Below the pieces are notes generated by a model. The model had not been told where the DNA came from. It did no database searches and saw only the letters and a program-made list of their open reading frames with translations. A DNA stretch of 64,000 nucleotides from Streptomyces sp. NBC_00568. Its GTDB lineage: Bacteria; Actinomycetota; Actinomycetes; Streptomycetales; Streptomycetaceae. The translations under genes were made by a program, and so were the position numbers. Shown here piece by piece: positions 36,763 to 45,565 of this stretch. Each line of letters starts with the position of its first letter. Position 1 is the first letter of the stretch. The DNA lies in the NCBI RefSeq assembly GCF_026341855.1, contig NZ_JAPENW010000001.1, positions 992,001 through 1,056,000 of the forward strand, given 5' to 3'.

Positions 36763-38259
36763 TCACGCGTGCTTGCGCGCCTTGGGGGCGTCGCTCTTCC
36801 AGTCCGGGTGCCCCGGCATCGGCGGTGTCTTCCCGGCGTAGAGCCACGCCTTGAAGAACCCGCTCAGATCGCGTGCGGCGACGGCGGAGGCGAGGTCCAC
36901 GAAGTCGGCCGTCGAGGCCACGCCGTCCCGGTTGACGCTCACCCAGGTCCGCTCCAGGCGTTCGAAGGCCGGGCGCCCGATCTCCTGCCGCAGCGCGTAC
37001 AGGGCCAGGGCCGCGCCGTCGTAGACGTTCGGCCGGAAGATGCTGATCTTGTTGCCGGGCTTGGGTGCCTTCGGCGCCGCGGGCGGCCCGCCGGCGGCGC
37101 GCCAGGAGTCGGACAGGCGGTAGGCGGCCTTCATCCGGGCCGCCATCGGCTTGTTCGCCTTCTCCTCGGCGTACAGGGCCTCGTACCAGGTGGCGTGCCC
37201 TTCGTTGAGCCACAGGTCGGACCAGGTGCGGGGGCTGACGCTGTCACCGAACCACTGGTGGGACAGCTCGTGCACCATGATCGACTCGACGTACCACTTC
37301 GGGTACGCGGGCTCGGTGAAGAGGTCCTTCTCGAAGAGCGAGAGCGTCTGCGTCTCCAGCTCGAAGCCGGTCTGCGCCTGCGCCATCAGCAGCCCGTACG
37401 TCTCGAAGGGGTAGCGCCCGACCTTGCCCTCCATCCAGGCGATCTGGCCGGGGGTCTTCCGGAGCCACGGTTCGAGCGTCGCGCGGTCGGCGGCGGGGAC
37501 GACATCGCGTACGGGCAGGCCGTGCGGCCCCGCGCGGTGGAGCACGCGGGAGCGGCCGATGGACACCTGCGTCAGCTCGGTGGCCATGGGGTGCTCGGTG
37601 CGATACGTCCAGGTCGTGGCCCCGCGGGCCCGGTCGGTGCCCTCGGGCAGACCGTTGGCCACGGCGGTGTACCCCTCGGGCGCGGTGACGTGGATGGTGA
37701 ACATCGCCTTGTCGGAGGGGTGGTCGTTGCACGGGAAGACCAGGTGCGCGGCGTCGGCCTGGTTGGCCATCGCGAGCCCGTCCTTGGTCCGCACCCAGCC
37801 GCCGTCCTGGTCCTTCGCGCTGACCGGATCGCTGGTGTGCCGCACGGTGATGCGCAGCGGGCTCCCGGCGGACAGCGGTTCGGCGGGCGTCACGACCAGG
37901 TCGTCGCCGGCGCTCGCGAAGTCGGCGGACGCCCCGTTGACCTCGACCGATCGCACCGTTCCGTGCGCGAAGTCGAGATTGACGCGGTCGAGTGAAGCCG
38001 TGGTCAGTGCGTCGATCGTGGTGACGGCCGTGAGCGGCTTGTCGTTGGTGCCGGGGTAGGTGAAGTCGAGGTCGTACGACTCGACGTCGTAGCCGGGGTT
38101 GCCGAGGGTGGGGAAGAGCCGGTCACCCACTCCCAGGGGCGAGGCCGGGTCCGGGGCGCTCGCGGCGATCAGACAGACGGAGACGGCCGAGGCGAGCAGG
38201 GCCGACGTGACACGGCGGCTCCTCGGGCGTACGGGCGTGGGGGTGGGGTTGAGCGGCAT
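36763..38259 (-). CDS. Secreted M1-family zinc metallopeptidase
   Basis: 498 residues. A signal peptide is predicted (basic RSRR, then VTSALLASAVSVCLIAASA). Beta-rich N-terminal domain to about 230. Zinc site: HELSHQWFGD with the third ligand Glu in WLNEGHATWYEALYAEE, 18 residues on. The exopeptidase motif is GFELETQT instead of GAMEN, a form seen in other bacterial M1 enzymes. It lacks the large C-terminal helical domain of pepN and is shorter. Probably an extracellular peptidase acting on peptides. It lies between hflX and the RSH gene on the same strand, apparently with its own promoter. Confidence 0.92.
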   Translation of the reverse strand: MPLNPTPTPVRPRSRRVTSALLASAVSVCLIAASAPDPASPLGVGDRLFPTLGNPGYDVESYDLDFTYPGTNDKPLTAVTTIDALTTASLDRVNLDFAHGTVRSVEVNGASADFASAGDDLVVTPAEPLSAGSPLRITVRHTSDPVSAKDQDGGWVRTKDGLAMANQADAAHLVFPCNDHPSDKAMFTIHVTAPEGYTAVANGLPEGTDRARGATTWTYRTEHPMATELTQVSIGRSRVLHRAGPHGLPVRDVVPAADRATLEPWLRKTPGQIAWMEGKVGRYPFETYGLLMAQAQTGFELETQTLSLFEKDLFTEPAYPKWYVESIMVHELSHQWFGDSVSPRTWSDLWLNEGHATWYEALYAEEKANKPMAARMKAAYRLSDSWRAAGGPPAAPKAPKPGNKISIFRPNVYDGAALALYALRQEIGRPAFERLERTWVSVNRDGVASTADFVDLASAVAARDLSGFFKAWLYAGKTPPMPGHPDWKSDAPKARKHA

Positions 38260-38388
38260 GGACCACCGCTACCAGCGCGCACGGGTCCCGCGGTGGCGAC
38301 TCGCGCCCGTCCCACCCGAACGGGTCCGCAAGGAGGCTCATCGGGGCCGGTGTCCGGTGGCCGGCGTGGGGCGCGCGGCGCCCGGTGT

Positions 38389-40584
38389 CTACTGGGCCGC
38401 CGTCGCCGGATGCTGGGCCCGGCTCACGTCGTACACGCCGGGCACATTGCGCATCGCGCGCATCAGGGCCTGGAGGCGCGCCGCGTCCGGGAGTTGGAGC
38501 GTGTAGGTGTGGCGGACCCGCTGCTGGCTGGGCGGTTCGACGGTCGCCGAGACGACGGCGACCCCCTCCGCCGCGATGGCTTCGGTGAGGTCGGCGAGCA
38601 GATGCGGGCGCCCGAAGGACTCGGCGACCAGGGTGACGCGGCACTCGGTGGTGTCCCCCCAGCGCACACCGACCTCCGCGCGCCCCGCGTTCTTCATGCG
38701 CGCCGCTCCGGCGCACTCCACGCGGTGCACGGTGACCACTCCCCCGCGGACGGCGAAGCCGGTCACCTCGTCGGGCGGTACGGGCGTACAGCAGCCGGCC
38801 ATACGTACGGACGCGCCGGGCGGGTCGGCGACGGCGCTCGCGGGACGGGCGACCTGCGCCTCGGTGGGGCGGGCCGGGGCCTCGACGGGCGGCCTGGGGC
38901 TCGTGGCGGAGGTCCCGGACGTCTCCTCGTCGCCGGGTGCGGGATGCGTGGCCATCCAGCGCTGGATGGCGATCCGCGCCGCGGCCGTGTGCGCGTGCTC
39001 CAGCCACTCCCTGGACGGCTCGGAGGCGGGGTCCTGGCCCATGAGGAGCTGAACGGTGTCGCCGTCCTTCAGGACCGTACTGAGCGTCGCCAGGCGGCCG
39101 TTGACGCGGGCTCCGATGCAGGCGTGCGCGTCCTCGCCGTACTGCGCGTAGGCCGCGTCGACGCAACTGGCGCCTTCCGGAAGGCCCAGCGAGCCTCCGT
39201 CGGCGCGGAACACGGTGATCTCGCGGTCCTGGGCCAGGTCTTCGCGGAGTGTCGACCAGAAGGTGTCCGGGTCCGGGGCGCCCTGCTGCCAGTCGAGCAG
39301 CCGGGAGAGCCAGCCGGGACGGGTGGGGTCGGCGCGCTCGCCGTCGAAGGGGCGGTCCCCGCCGCCGTCCGGCTGCTCCTCCGACGGCGGAGCGTAGGGA
39401 TTGCCGAGCGCGATGACTCCGGCCTCGGCCACCTTGTGCATCTGGTGCGTGCGGATGAGGACTTCGGCGACCTGGCCGTCGCCACGGGTCACGGCCGTGT
39501 GCAGCGACTGATACAGGTTGAACTTGGGGACGGCGATGAAGTCCTTGAACTCCGAGACCACCGGGGTGAGACAGGTGTGCAGTTCGCCGAGGACGCCGTA
39601 GCAGTCGGCGTCCTCGCTCACGAGCACCAGGAGGCGTCCGAAGTCGGCGCCGCGCATCGGGCCGCGTTTGCGCGACACGCGGTGCACGGAGACGAAGTGC
39701 CGTGGCCTTATGAGGACTTCGGCCTGGATGCCGGCGTCGCGCAGGACCACGCGCACCTCCTCCGCGATCTCCGCGAGAGGGTCGTCGTCGCGGCCGGCGT
39801 TCTCGGCGATGAGCTCCCGCGTGTGCTCGTACTCCTCGCGGTGCAGGATCGCGAAGACGAGGTCTTCCAGCTCGGTCTTGAGCGCCTGGACACCGAGCCG
39901 CTCGGCGAGCGGGATCAGCACGTCCCGGGTCACTTTGGCGATCCGTGCCTGTTTCTCGGGGCGCATGACGCCGAGGGTCCGCATGTTGTGCAGCCGGTCC
40001 GCGAGTTTGATCGACATCACCCGCACGTCGTTGCCCGTCGCGACCAGCATCTTCCGGAACGTCTCCGGTTCGGCGGCGGCTCCGTAGTCGACCTTCTCCA
40101 ACTTGGTGACGCCGTCGACGAGATAGCAGACCTCGTCGCCGAACCCCTCCCGCACCTGATCCAACGTCACTTCCGTGTCCTCGACGGTGTCGTGGAGCAG
40201 GGAGGCGGTCAACGTCGTCGTCTCGGCGCCCAGTTCGGCGAGGATCAGGGTCACGGCGAGCGGGTGGGTGATGTACGGCTCGCCGCTCTTGCGCATCTGG
40301 CCGCGGTGCGAGGACTCCGCGAGGACGTACGCCCGGCGCAGAGGCTCCAGTTTGGCGTCGGGGTGGTGGGCGCGGTGCGCCTCGGCCACATGCCCGATGG
40401 CGTCCGGCAGCCGGTCACGGGTCGCGGGCCCGAGCAGTGCGGCCCGCCCCAGGCGGCGCAGGTCGATCCGGGGACGCCCTTTCCTGCGGTGCGCCGGGGC
40501 CACCCCCGGCTCCAGCGAGGGCGAGCGCTCGGGGGCGGGCATTGCAGGGCCTGGCGTCGCGGGATTCGTCGCCTCCGCACTCAT
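38389..40584 (-). CDS. rshA: RelA/SpoT-homologue (RSH) protein
   Basis: 731 residues from the ATG at 40584, with GGAGGT upstream. HD hydrolase domain: SGEPYITHPLAV, SLLHDTVEDTEVTL (His131-Asp132), VDGVTKLEKV and SIKLADRLHNMRTL, complete. Synthetase domain: KDFIAVPKFNLYQSLHT and AEVLIRTHQMHKVAE keep some landmarks, but RPRHFVSVHRVSRKRG and GADFGRLLVLV differ from the usual Ser-Ile-x-x-Lys-Met and D(I/L)xAxR patterns. TGS-like, zinc-finger (GCCTPVP) and ACT domains follow. In Streptomyces a second RSH gene (rshA) exists besides relA; this is most likely it. Controls (p)ppGpp level in the cytoplasm, perhaps mainly by hydrolysis. Confidence 0.9.
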   Translation of the reverse strand: MSAEATNPATPGPAMPAPERSPSLEPGVAPAHRRKGRPRIDLRRLGRAALLGPATRDRLPDAIGHVAEAHRAHHPDAKLEPLRRAYVLAESSHRGQMRKSGEPYITHPLAVTLILAELGAETTTLTASLLHDTVEDTEVTLDQVREGFGDEVCYLVDGVTKLEKVDYGAAAEPETFRKMLVATGNDVRVMSIKLADRLHNMRTLGVMRPEKQARIAKVTRDVLIPLAERLGVQALKTELEDLVFAILHREEYEHTRELIAENAGRDDDPLAEIAEEVRVVLRDAGIQAEVLIRPRHFVSVHRVSRKRGPMRGADFGRLLVLVSEDADCYGVLGELHTCLTPVVSEFKDFIAVPKFNLYQSLHTAVTRGDGQVAEVLIRTHQMHKVAEAGVIALGNPYAPPSEEQPDGGGDRPFDGERADPTRPGWLSRLLDWQQGAPDPDTFWSTLREDLAQDREITVFRADGGSLGLPEGASCVDAAYAQYGEDAHACIGARVNGRLATLSTVLKDGDTVQLLMGQDPASEPSREWLEHAHTAAARIAIQRWMATHPAPGDEETSGTSATSPRPPVEAPARPTEAQVARPASAVADPPGASVRMAGCCTPVPPDEVTGFAVRGGVVTVHRVECAGAARMKNAGRAEVGVRWGDTTECRVTLVAESFGRPHLLADLTEAIAAEGVAVVSATVEPPSQQRVRHTYTLQLPDAARLQALMRAMRNVPGVYDVSRAQHPATAAQ

Positions 40585-40840
40585 GGGCACCTCCGGCTGC
40601 GTAAGACCGGCGGACGGGTGCCCCATGGCGTACTCGGCTCAGGGGATCGTGTCGGTCCCCCGTCCGGGCCGGTGCTTGATGCTACCGAGCCCACCACGCC
40701 CGGTTGACCGCCTCTCGCCGAGCGTGAAACGGATCACCCATTCGAGCGAAGGTTTTTGGGTTTACGGTTTCGAACTTTCGGAAGGGACGGCACGGACGTA
40801 CGGCGTCGCAGCAAGACGGACGTACGGCCTCGCGCCAAGA

Positions 40841-40863
40841 GGGGACAGGTCGCGCCTGTCCCC
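40841..40863 (-). terminator. dapF terminator
   Basis: GGGGACAGG-TCGCG-CCTGTCCCC, perfect 9-bp stem, 13 bases past the dapF stop codon. It lies in the 291-base gap before the RSH gene start. Confidence 0.7.
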
Positions 40864-40875
40864 CGGCCGCGCGAC

Positions 40876-41745
40876 TCAGCGTCGCGCGTCGTCCAGCCAC
40901 TCCGCGTCGATCTCGCCCTCGGCGACGATCACCGCGGGGCCCGTCATCTCGATCTCGCCGTCCGCGCGCTCGGTGATCACCAGGCGTCCGCCGGGCACGT
41001 CGACGGTGTACGTCGCCGGGGTGCCGGTCACGGCGGGGTCGGCGTTGTCGCGGCGGGCCGCGGCGACGGCCACGGCGCACGCGCCGGTGCCGCAGGAGCG
41101 GGTCTCTCCGGAGCCTCGCTCGTGGACCCGCAGGGCGACATGACCGGGTCCCCGGTCGACCACGAACTCGACGTTGACCCCGTCCGGGTACGCCGACGCC
41201 GGGGTGAACGGCGGCGGCGTGAACAGATCGCCGGCGTGCGCGAGGTCGTCCACGAAGGCGACGGCGTGCGGGTTGCCCATGTTCACGTTGCGCGCGGGCC
41301 AGCTGCGCTCGCCGACGCTCACCGTCACTTCTCCCCCGGGAAGGAGTGCCTTGCCCATGCCGACGGTGACGTCTCCGTTCTTGGCGACGTGCACGGTCTT
41401 CACACCCCCGCGCGTGGCGACGGCCGTATCTCCTTCGGCCACATACCCGGCGCGCTGGAGGTAGCGGGCGAACACACGCACTCCGTTGCCGCACATCTCG
41501 GCGACCGAGCCGTCGCCGTTGCGGTAGTCCATGAACCACTCCGCTTCGGCCGCCATGTGCCGGGCCTCGGGGTGCGCGGCGGACCGTACGACGTGCAGCA
41601 GACCGTCGCCGCCGATGCCCGCGCGGCGGTCGCACAGCGCGGCGACAGCGGCCGGGGGCAGGTCGATGACGTTCTCAGGGTCCGGGACGATCACGAAGTC
41701 GTTCTCGGTCCCGTGGCCCTTGAGGAAGGCGATCCGCGTGCTCAT
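40876..41745 (-). CDS. dapF: Diaminopimelate epimerase
   Basis: 289 residues. Converts LL- to meso-diaminopimelate for lysine and cell-wall synthesis by a two-cysteine proton transfer. First Cys in DGSVAEMCGNGVRVFAR, second in GETRSCGTGACAVAVAAA; FLKGHGTENDFVIV is the typical N-terminus, NMGNPHAVAF holds substrate residues. The ATG at 41745 was chosen because it gives the standard N-terminus; its ribosome site is poorly placed. It is the last gene of a same-strand set with the small membrane protein and miaA. Confidence 0.96.
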   Translation of the reverse strand: MSTRIAFLKGHGTENDFVIVPDPENVIDLPPAAVAALCDRRAGIGGDGLLHVVRSAAHPEARHMAAEAEWFMDYRNGDGSVAEMCGNGVRVFARYLQRAGYVAEGDTAVATRGGVKTVHVAKNGDVTVGMGKALLPGGEVTVSVGERSWPARNVNMGNPHAVAFVDDLAHAGDLFTPPPFTPASAYPDGVNVEFVVDRGPGHVALRVHERGSGETRSCGTGACAVAVAAARRDNADPAVTGTPATYTVDVPGGRLVITERADGEIEMTGPAVIVAEGEIDAEWLDDARR

Positions 41746-41872
41746 CCCTCGATCGTACGGGGTCGGCACGACGGTCCGGGCAGCGCGGGGCGGGGCAGCT
41801 ACGGCACCCACGTCCGCGTCGGGCCGGGTGACCGGGATCGGGTCCGTGACCCGGCGGACCGGGCCGGGGGAG

Positions 41873-42412
41873 TCAGCGCAGCCGGGCCACGCGCCACACG
41901 GCGAGCACCGCCACCGCGGCGACGACCACGACGTACGCGATCACCACACGCCAGTCCGGGCGGCGGCCGGAGCCGCGCGGCGGGAAGCCGGGCAGGGCGT
42001 AGCCGACCCGGCGGGCGGCCATCAAGCCCCAGCCGGCGGCGCACGAGCAGATCAGCAGGCCGAGCATGGCGACCACGGCACCGCCGTCACCGAACTCGAA
42101 GGCCAGCGGGAAGGCGAACATCAGCGAACCGGTCGCGGCCAGCGCCACGATGGGCGCGAGCTGCCAGATGCGCAGTCGGCGCTGCGGGCGCAGCTCGACC
42201 TCGACCTCCGGTTCCGGGGACATCTCGCCGGGGCCGGGACCGTCGGCGATCACCCCGTCGGGGGTCTCCTCGGGGCCGTCGGAGCTCAGGCGCTCTCCGC
42301 CCAGCTCCGGCTCGACGCCGGGATCGGCGTCCGGATCGATGCTCAGTCGGACTCCGTCCGGATCAGCACCGTACTCAGTGCCTCGTGCAGTGTCGCGAGG
42401 GCCGGCCTCCAT
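41873..42412 (-). CDS. Small membrane protein of unknown function
   Basis: 179 residues. The first 80 are acidic and disordered; then three membrane segments: WQLAPIVALAATGSLMFAFPL, AVVAMLGLLICSCAAGWGLM and VVIAYVVVVAAVAVLAVW. GGGAGGG lies seven bases before the ATG at 42412, which settles the start over upstream GTG codons. No family recognised. It sits between miaA and dapF in the same direction and may be co-transcribed with one of them. Confidence 0.7.
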   Translation of the reverse strand: MEAGPRDTARGTEYGADPDGVRLSIDPDADPGVEPELGGERLSSDGPEETPDGVIADGPGPGEMSPEPEVEVELRPQRRLRIWQLAPIVALAATGSLMFAFPLAFEFGDGGAVVAMLGLLICSCAAGWGLMAARRVGYALPGFPPRGSGRRPDWRVVIAYVVVVAAVAVLAVWRVARLR

Positions 42413-42519
42413 CGCCACGCGCCCTCCCAACTCGGACTTCACTGGTCGATCGAAGCTCGATGATGGCACGGCGCCGGAGGCCCGGATGACGGCCGGAGCG
42501 TCCCGATGCCATGACGTGA

Positions 42520-43458
42520 TCAGGCTGTGACCGGTCGTTCGACCAACGCCAGTGCGAGTTCCGGCAGTTCTGTGAGATCCGCCGCAGCCCCACTGAGCCA
42601 ATGCACCCGCGGGTCGCGCCGGAACCACGAATCCTGACGGCGCGCGAAGCGCTTGGTGGCGCGTACGGTCTCGGCGCGGGCCTCGGCATCGGTGCACTCC
42701 CCGGCGAGCGCCGCGAGGACCTGCTGGTATCCGAGCGCGCGTGACGCCGTGCGCCCCGCGCGCAGGCCGTGCGCCTCCAGGGTGCGCACTTCGTCCACGA
42801 GCCCGGCCTCCCACATCCGGTCCACCCGGCGCGCGATGCGCTCGTCGAGCTCGGGGCGTGCCACATCGACACCGATCTGGAGGGTGTCGTACACGGAGTC
42901 GTGGCCGGGCAGATTGGCGGTGAAGGGTTTGCCGGTGATCTCGATGACCTCGAGGGCCCGGACGATACGGCGGCCGTTGCTGGGCAGGATCGCGTGCGCG
43001 GCCTCGGGGTCGGCCATGGCGAGCCGCGCGTGCAGCGCTCCGGAGCCGCGCAGGGTGAGCTCCTCCTCCAGACGGGCGCGCACCTCGGGGTCGGTGCCGG
43101 GGAACTCCAGGTTGTCGACGGCCCCTCGGACGTACAGCCCGGAGCCGCCCACCAGGATCGGCCAGCGCCCCTCGGCGAGCAGCGCGTCGATGCGGGCGCG
43201 GGCGAGCCGCTGGTACTCGGCGACGCTGGCGGTGACCGTCACGTCCCAGATGTCCAGGAGGTGGTGCGGGACGCCGCCGCGCTCATCGGGCGTCAGCTTG
43301 GCGGTACCGATGTCCATCCCTCGGTACAACTGCATCGAGTCGGCGTTGACGACCTCGCCTCCGAGACGCCTGGCGAGGAAAACGCCCAGATCGGACTTTC
43401 CTGCGGCGGTCGGTCCGACGACGGCGATGACCCGGGGGGCGGGGGGTGCGCTACTCAC
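42520..43458 (-). CDS. miaA: tRNA dimethylallyltransferase
   Basis: 312 residues from the GTG at 43458. Adds dimethylallyl to A37 of tRNAs reading UNN codons, the substrate for MiaB. P-loop VIAVVGPTAAGKSDLG (about 8-23), EVVNADSMQLYRGMDIGTAKL, HHLLDI, the insertion with GGSGLYVRGAVDNL, and the C-terminal ASRALGYQQVLA and TKRFARRQDSWFRRD. An upstream part of the open frame is Pro/Arg-rich junk and was left out. Partner miaB lies 3.6 kb to the right on the same strand. Confidence 0.96.
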   Translation of the reverse strand: MSSAPPAPRVIAVVGPTAAGKSDLGVFLARRLGGEVVNADSMQLYRGMDIGTAKLTPDERGGVPHHLLDIWDVTVTASVAEYQRLARARIDALLAEGRWPILVGGSGLYVRGAVDNLEFPGTDPEVRARLEEELTLRGSGALHARLAMADPEAAHAILPSNGRRIVRALEVIEITGKPFTANLPGHDSVYDTLQIGVDVARPELDERIARRVDRMWEAGLVDEVRTLEAHGLRAGRTASRALGYQQVLAALAGECTDAEARAETVRATKRFARRQDSWFRRDPRVHWLSGAAADLTELPELALALVERPVTA

Positions 43459-43640
43459 GGTCCCAGTCTCGCAAACCCCCGGCCCTCTCCTCCAACGAGC
43501 TACGTGACGCCGCGGGTCCGGGTTCGTTGCCTGATGCGAGGTTCCCGCCGCCGGTTCCGAGAACCGGTGACCCGGGCGACGCAATGGGACGCACCGGGCG
43601 ACGCGGAATTTCGCCCTCACGAGTAACGTATGGAGTGGAT

Positions 43641-43889
43641 ATGGGCGTTTTTGCACGACTTCTCCGGAGGTCAAAGAGTACGGAGGAGGCGTCACCCGCC
43701 GAGGTGGAGACTGCCGTACAGCCGGACGGCACCGAGGCGGAAGTGGCGGCGGAGGGTTCGTCCGACAACGAGGGCGAGGCGACGGCGGGGACCGCCGGGA
43801 CCGACACCGCGGAGGACGTCGACATCCCCAAGCAGCAGACCGCCGAACAGGCCGCCGACAACGAGGCGGGCGAGGGCGCCCGCACATAA
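43641..43889 (+). CDS. Small acidic protein, basic amphipathic N-terminus
   Basis: 82 residues. MGVFARLLRRSKSTEEAS could bind membrane or protein as an amphipathic helix; the rest is Glu, Ala, Asp, Thr-rich and disordered, ending PKQQTAEQAADNEAGEGART. GGAG lies six bases before the ATG. It precedes the next gene by 24 bases. I recall similar Streptomyces proteins sometimes being labelled gliding motility protein, a name with no support in the sequence. Confidence 0.7.
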   Translation: MGVFARLLRRSKSTEEASPAEVETAVQPDGTEAEVAAEGSSDNEGEATAGTAGTDTAEDVDIPKQQTAEQAADNEAGEGART

Positions 43890-43913
43890 CTGTCCCGCGA
43901 GGGAAGGCGAACC

Positions 43914-44177
43914 ATGGGTCTGATGGACAATCTGAAAGCCAAGCTGGAGCCCGCCAAGGACAAGGTCTCCGGGCTCGCGCAGCAGCACGGGCACAAGGTC
44001 ACGCACGGCCTCGACAAGGCCGCGAAGGTGGTCGACGAGAAGACCAAGCACAAGTACAGCGGCAAGATCCAGACGGGCACGGGCAAGGCCAAGGACGCCA
44101 TGGACCGCCTCGCGCACAAGGACGGCGGCGGGGTCACGCCCCCACCGGACATGCCGGCGCCGCCTCAGACATCCTGA
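43914..44177 (+). CDS. Antitoxin-like small protein (MT0933/Rv0909-type)
   Basis: 87 residues. MGLMDNLKAKLEPAKDKVSG, ITH-like GHKVTHGLDKAAKVVDEKT and KHKYSGKIQTGTGKAKDAMD match the antitoxin family PF14013 as I remember it; the tail is Pro-rich. GGGAAGG stands before the ATG. Its upstream partner is the small acidic gene, not a recognisable toxin, so the toxin-antitoxin role is uncertain. Other Streptomyces genomes carry several such proteins. Confidence 0.7.
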   Translation: MGLMDNLKAKLEPAKDKVSGLAQQHGHKVTHGLDKAAKVVDEKTKHKYSGKIQTGTGKAKDAMDRLAHKDGGGVTPPPDMPAPPQTS

Positions 44178-44190
44178 ACGACCCACACAT

Positions 44191-44233
44191 CGGCGGACGG
44201 CCGCGAAGCCCTCGGGCTTCCGGCCGTCCGCCG
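44191..44233. terminator. Long hairpin terminator after the small gene pair
   Basis: The outer arms CGGCGGACGGCCG and CGGCCGTCCGCCG pair perfectly, and after a one-base bulge GAAGCCC pairs with GGGCTTC, leaving the loop TC. It starts 13 bases after the stop codon. Confidence 0.85.
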
Positions 44234-44269
44234 TGTCCGGCCCGGTGCGGGCACGGCGGCCGGCACACG

Positions 44270-44517
44270 GCGGTCGGCGGTCGGCGGTCGGCGGTCGGCG
44301 GTCGGCGGTCGGCGGCTGACGGTCGGCGTGAGCGACGCGGGCACGGCGCGACGGCGGTCGGCGCGAGCAACGCGGGCACGGCGGGTCGGCATGAGCAACG
44401 CGGGCACGGCAGTGGGCGTGAGCGACGGCAGCCACGGGACGGCGCCCGGCACGGCAGAGGGCGAGCGTGACGCGGGCACGGCGGGACGGCGTGAGCGACG
44501 CGGGCACGGCGCGAGGG
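44270..44517. repeat. Heptamer tract and dispersed GACGCGGGCACGGC copies
   Basis: A run of GGTCGGC heptamers fills about 44270-44315. After it, sequence close to GCGACGCGGGCACGGC or GCAACGCGGGCACGGC recurs at irregular 35-100 base steps up to 44517. The 444-base gap from 44178 to 44621 holds no supported gene. Confidence 0.75.
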
Positions 44518-44621
44518 CCTGAGGGACTGCGGCCGCGGGGCGCTGCCGGGCGGCGAGTTCGTGCCCCGGCCGTCCTCTCGCTCGTACGGCTCAACGCGCC
44601 ACGGATTTCCCGTGGCGGCCT

Positions 44622-45359
44622 CTAGGACCAGGCCGCCACCAGATATCCCACTCCGAACGGGGCGTCGTCGTAGAGCAGGGCGCCGCCGAGCCCCGCACCC
44701 TCGGCCGCGCCGGCGAGGACCTGCCAGGGGGCGCGCCCCGCGGCCTTCAGCTCGTGGGCCAGGGCAGTGTCCAGTGCCTTGAGGGCCGCCACGTCCGCGG
44801 TTCCCAGCGCACGCGCGACCTCCGCGTCGAAGCCCGCCGCGCGCTCGTCGAGATAGCCCGGCGCCTTGAGCGTTCTGCACGCGCTGGCGTCACCCATCAC
44901 CAGCAGCGCCACCCGCCCGGCCCGCCCGGCCCGCCCGCCGATGTTCTCCCCCGCCTGGATACACCGCTCGGCCTCCAGAGGTTCCCCCACTCCGAGCCCC
45001 TCCACCGGGGCGTCGGACCAGCCGGTGCGCTCCAGCAGCCAGGCGGCGACGGCGAGGGAGGGCGGCAGTCCGCGTTCCGAGGCGTCAGGGCTCGCGGCGG
45101 CCGCGTCCGGGCGACCGAGGCACACGTCGAGATCGACCCCGAAGCCGCTGAAGGAGCCGCGGGTGCCCTCCGGGTGCGGTCCGCGACCGCTCTGTTCGGC
45201 GGGGCCGACGACCACCAGCAGGTCGGGACGGGATGCGGCGAGCACGCCCAGCGCGTCCGTGCAGGCCGCGCGGGCGGCGTCCAACTCGGGTGCCGCGCCG
45301 GCGGCGACGCCGGGGACGAGCAGCGGAGGGCAGGGGCAGACTGCGGCGGCTACAAGCAT
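44622..45359 (-). CDS. Class III extradiol dioxygenase subunit B-like protein
   Basis: 245 residues. The fold of protocatechuate 4,5-dioxygenase LigB type is suggested by AAAVCPCPPLLVPGVA, RPDLLVVVGPAEQSG, the VALLVMGDASACRTLKAPGYLDERAAGFDAEVA segment and the closing GALLYDDAPFGVGYLVAAW. The usual iron-binding histidines are largely absent (CPCPPLL where many members have H.P), so ring-cleaving activity is doubtful. Known as a conserved actinomycete gene next to miaB. Probably not an active dioxygenase. Confidence 0.75.
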   Translation of the reverse strand: MLVAAAVCPCPPLLVPGVAAGAAPELDAARAACTDALGVLAASRPDLLVVVGPAEQSGRGPHPEGTRGSFSGFGVDLDVCLGRPDAAAASPDASERGLPPSLAVAAWLLERTGWSDAPVEGLGVGEPLEAERCIQAGENIGGRAGRAGRVALLVMGDASACRTLKAPGYLDERAAGFDAEVARALGTADVAALKALDTALAHELKAAGRAPWQVLAGAAEGAGLGGALLYDDAPFGVGYLVAAWS

Positions 45360-45425
45360 GATCCGCAGCGTAACGGTGCCGACCGACGATCCGCCCCGGC
45401 CCCACTCCGGTTCCGTCGGCCCACA

Positions 45426-45545
45426 TCGGCCCGCCGTCCCGGCCCGCGTCGGCCCGCCGTCCCGGCCCGCGTCGGCCCGCCGTCCCGGCCCGCGTCGGCC
45501 CGCCGTCCCGGCCGGCGTCGCTCCGTCGTCCCGGCCGCCGTCGCC
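45426..45545. repeat. 23-bp tandem repeat before the dioxygenase-like gene
   Basis: Units starting TCGGCCCGCCGTCCCGGCC begin at 45426, 45449, 45472 and 45495, with degenerate copies up to about 45545. They lie between the dioxygenase-like start and the miaB stop, upstream of the former. Confidence 0.85.
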
Positions 45546-45565
45546 CCGTCAGTCGGTCAGTCCGG

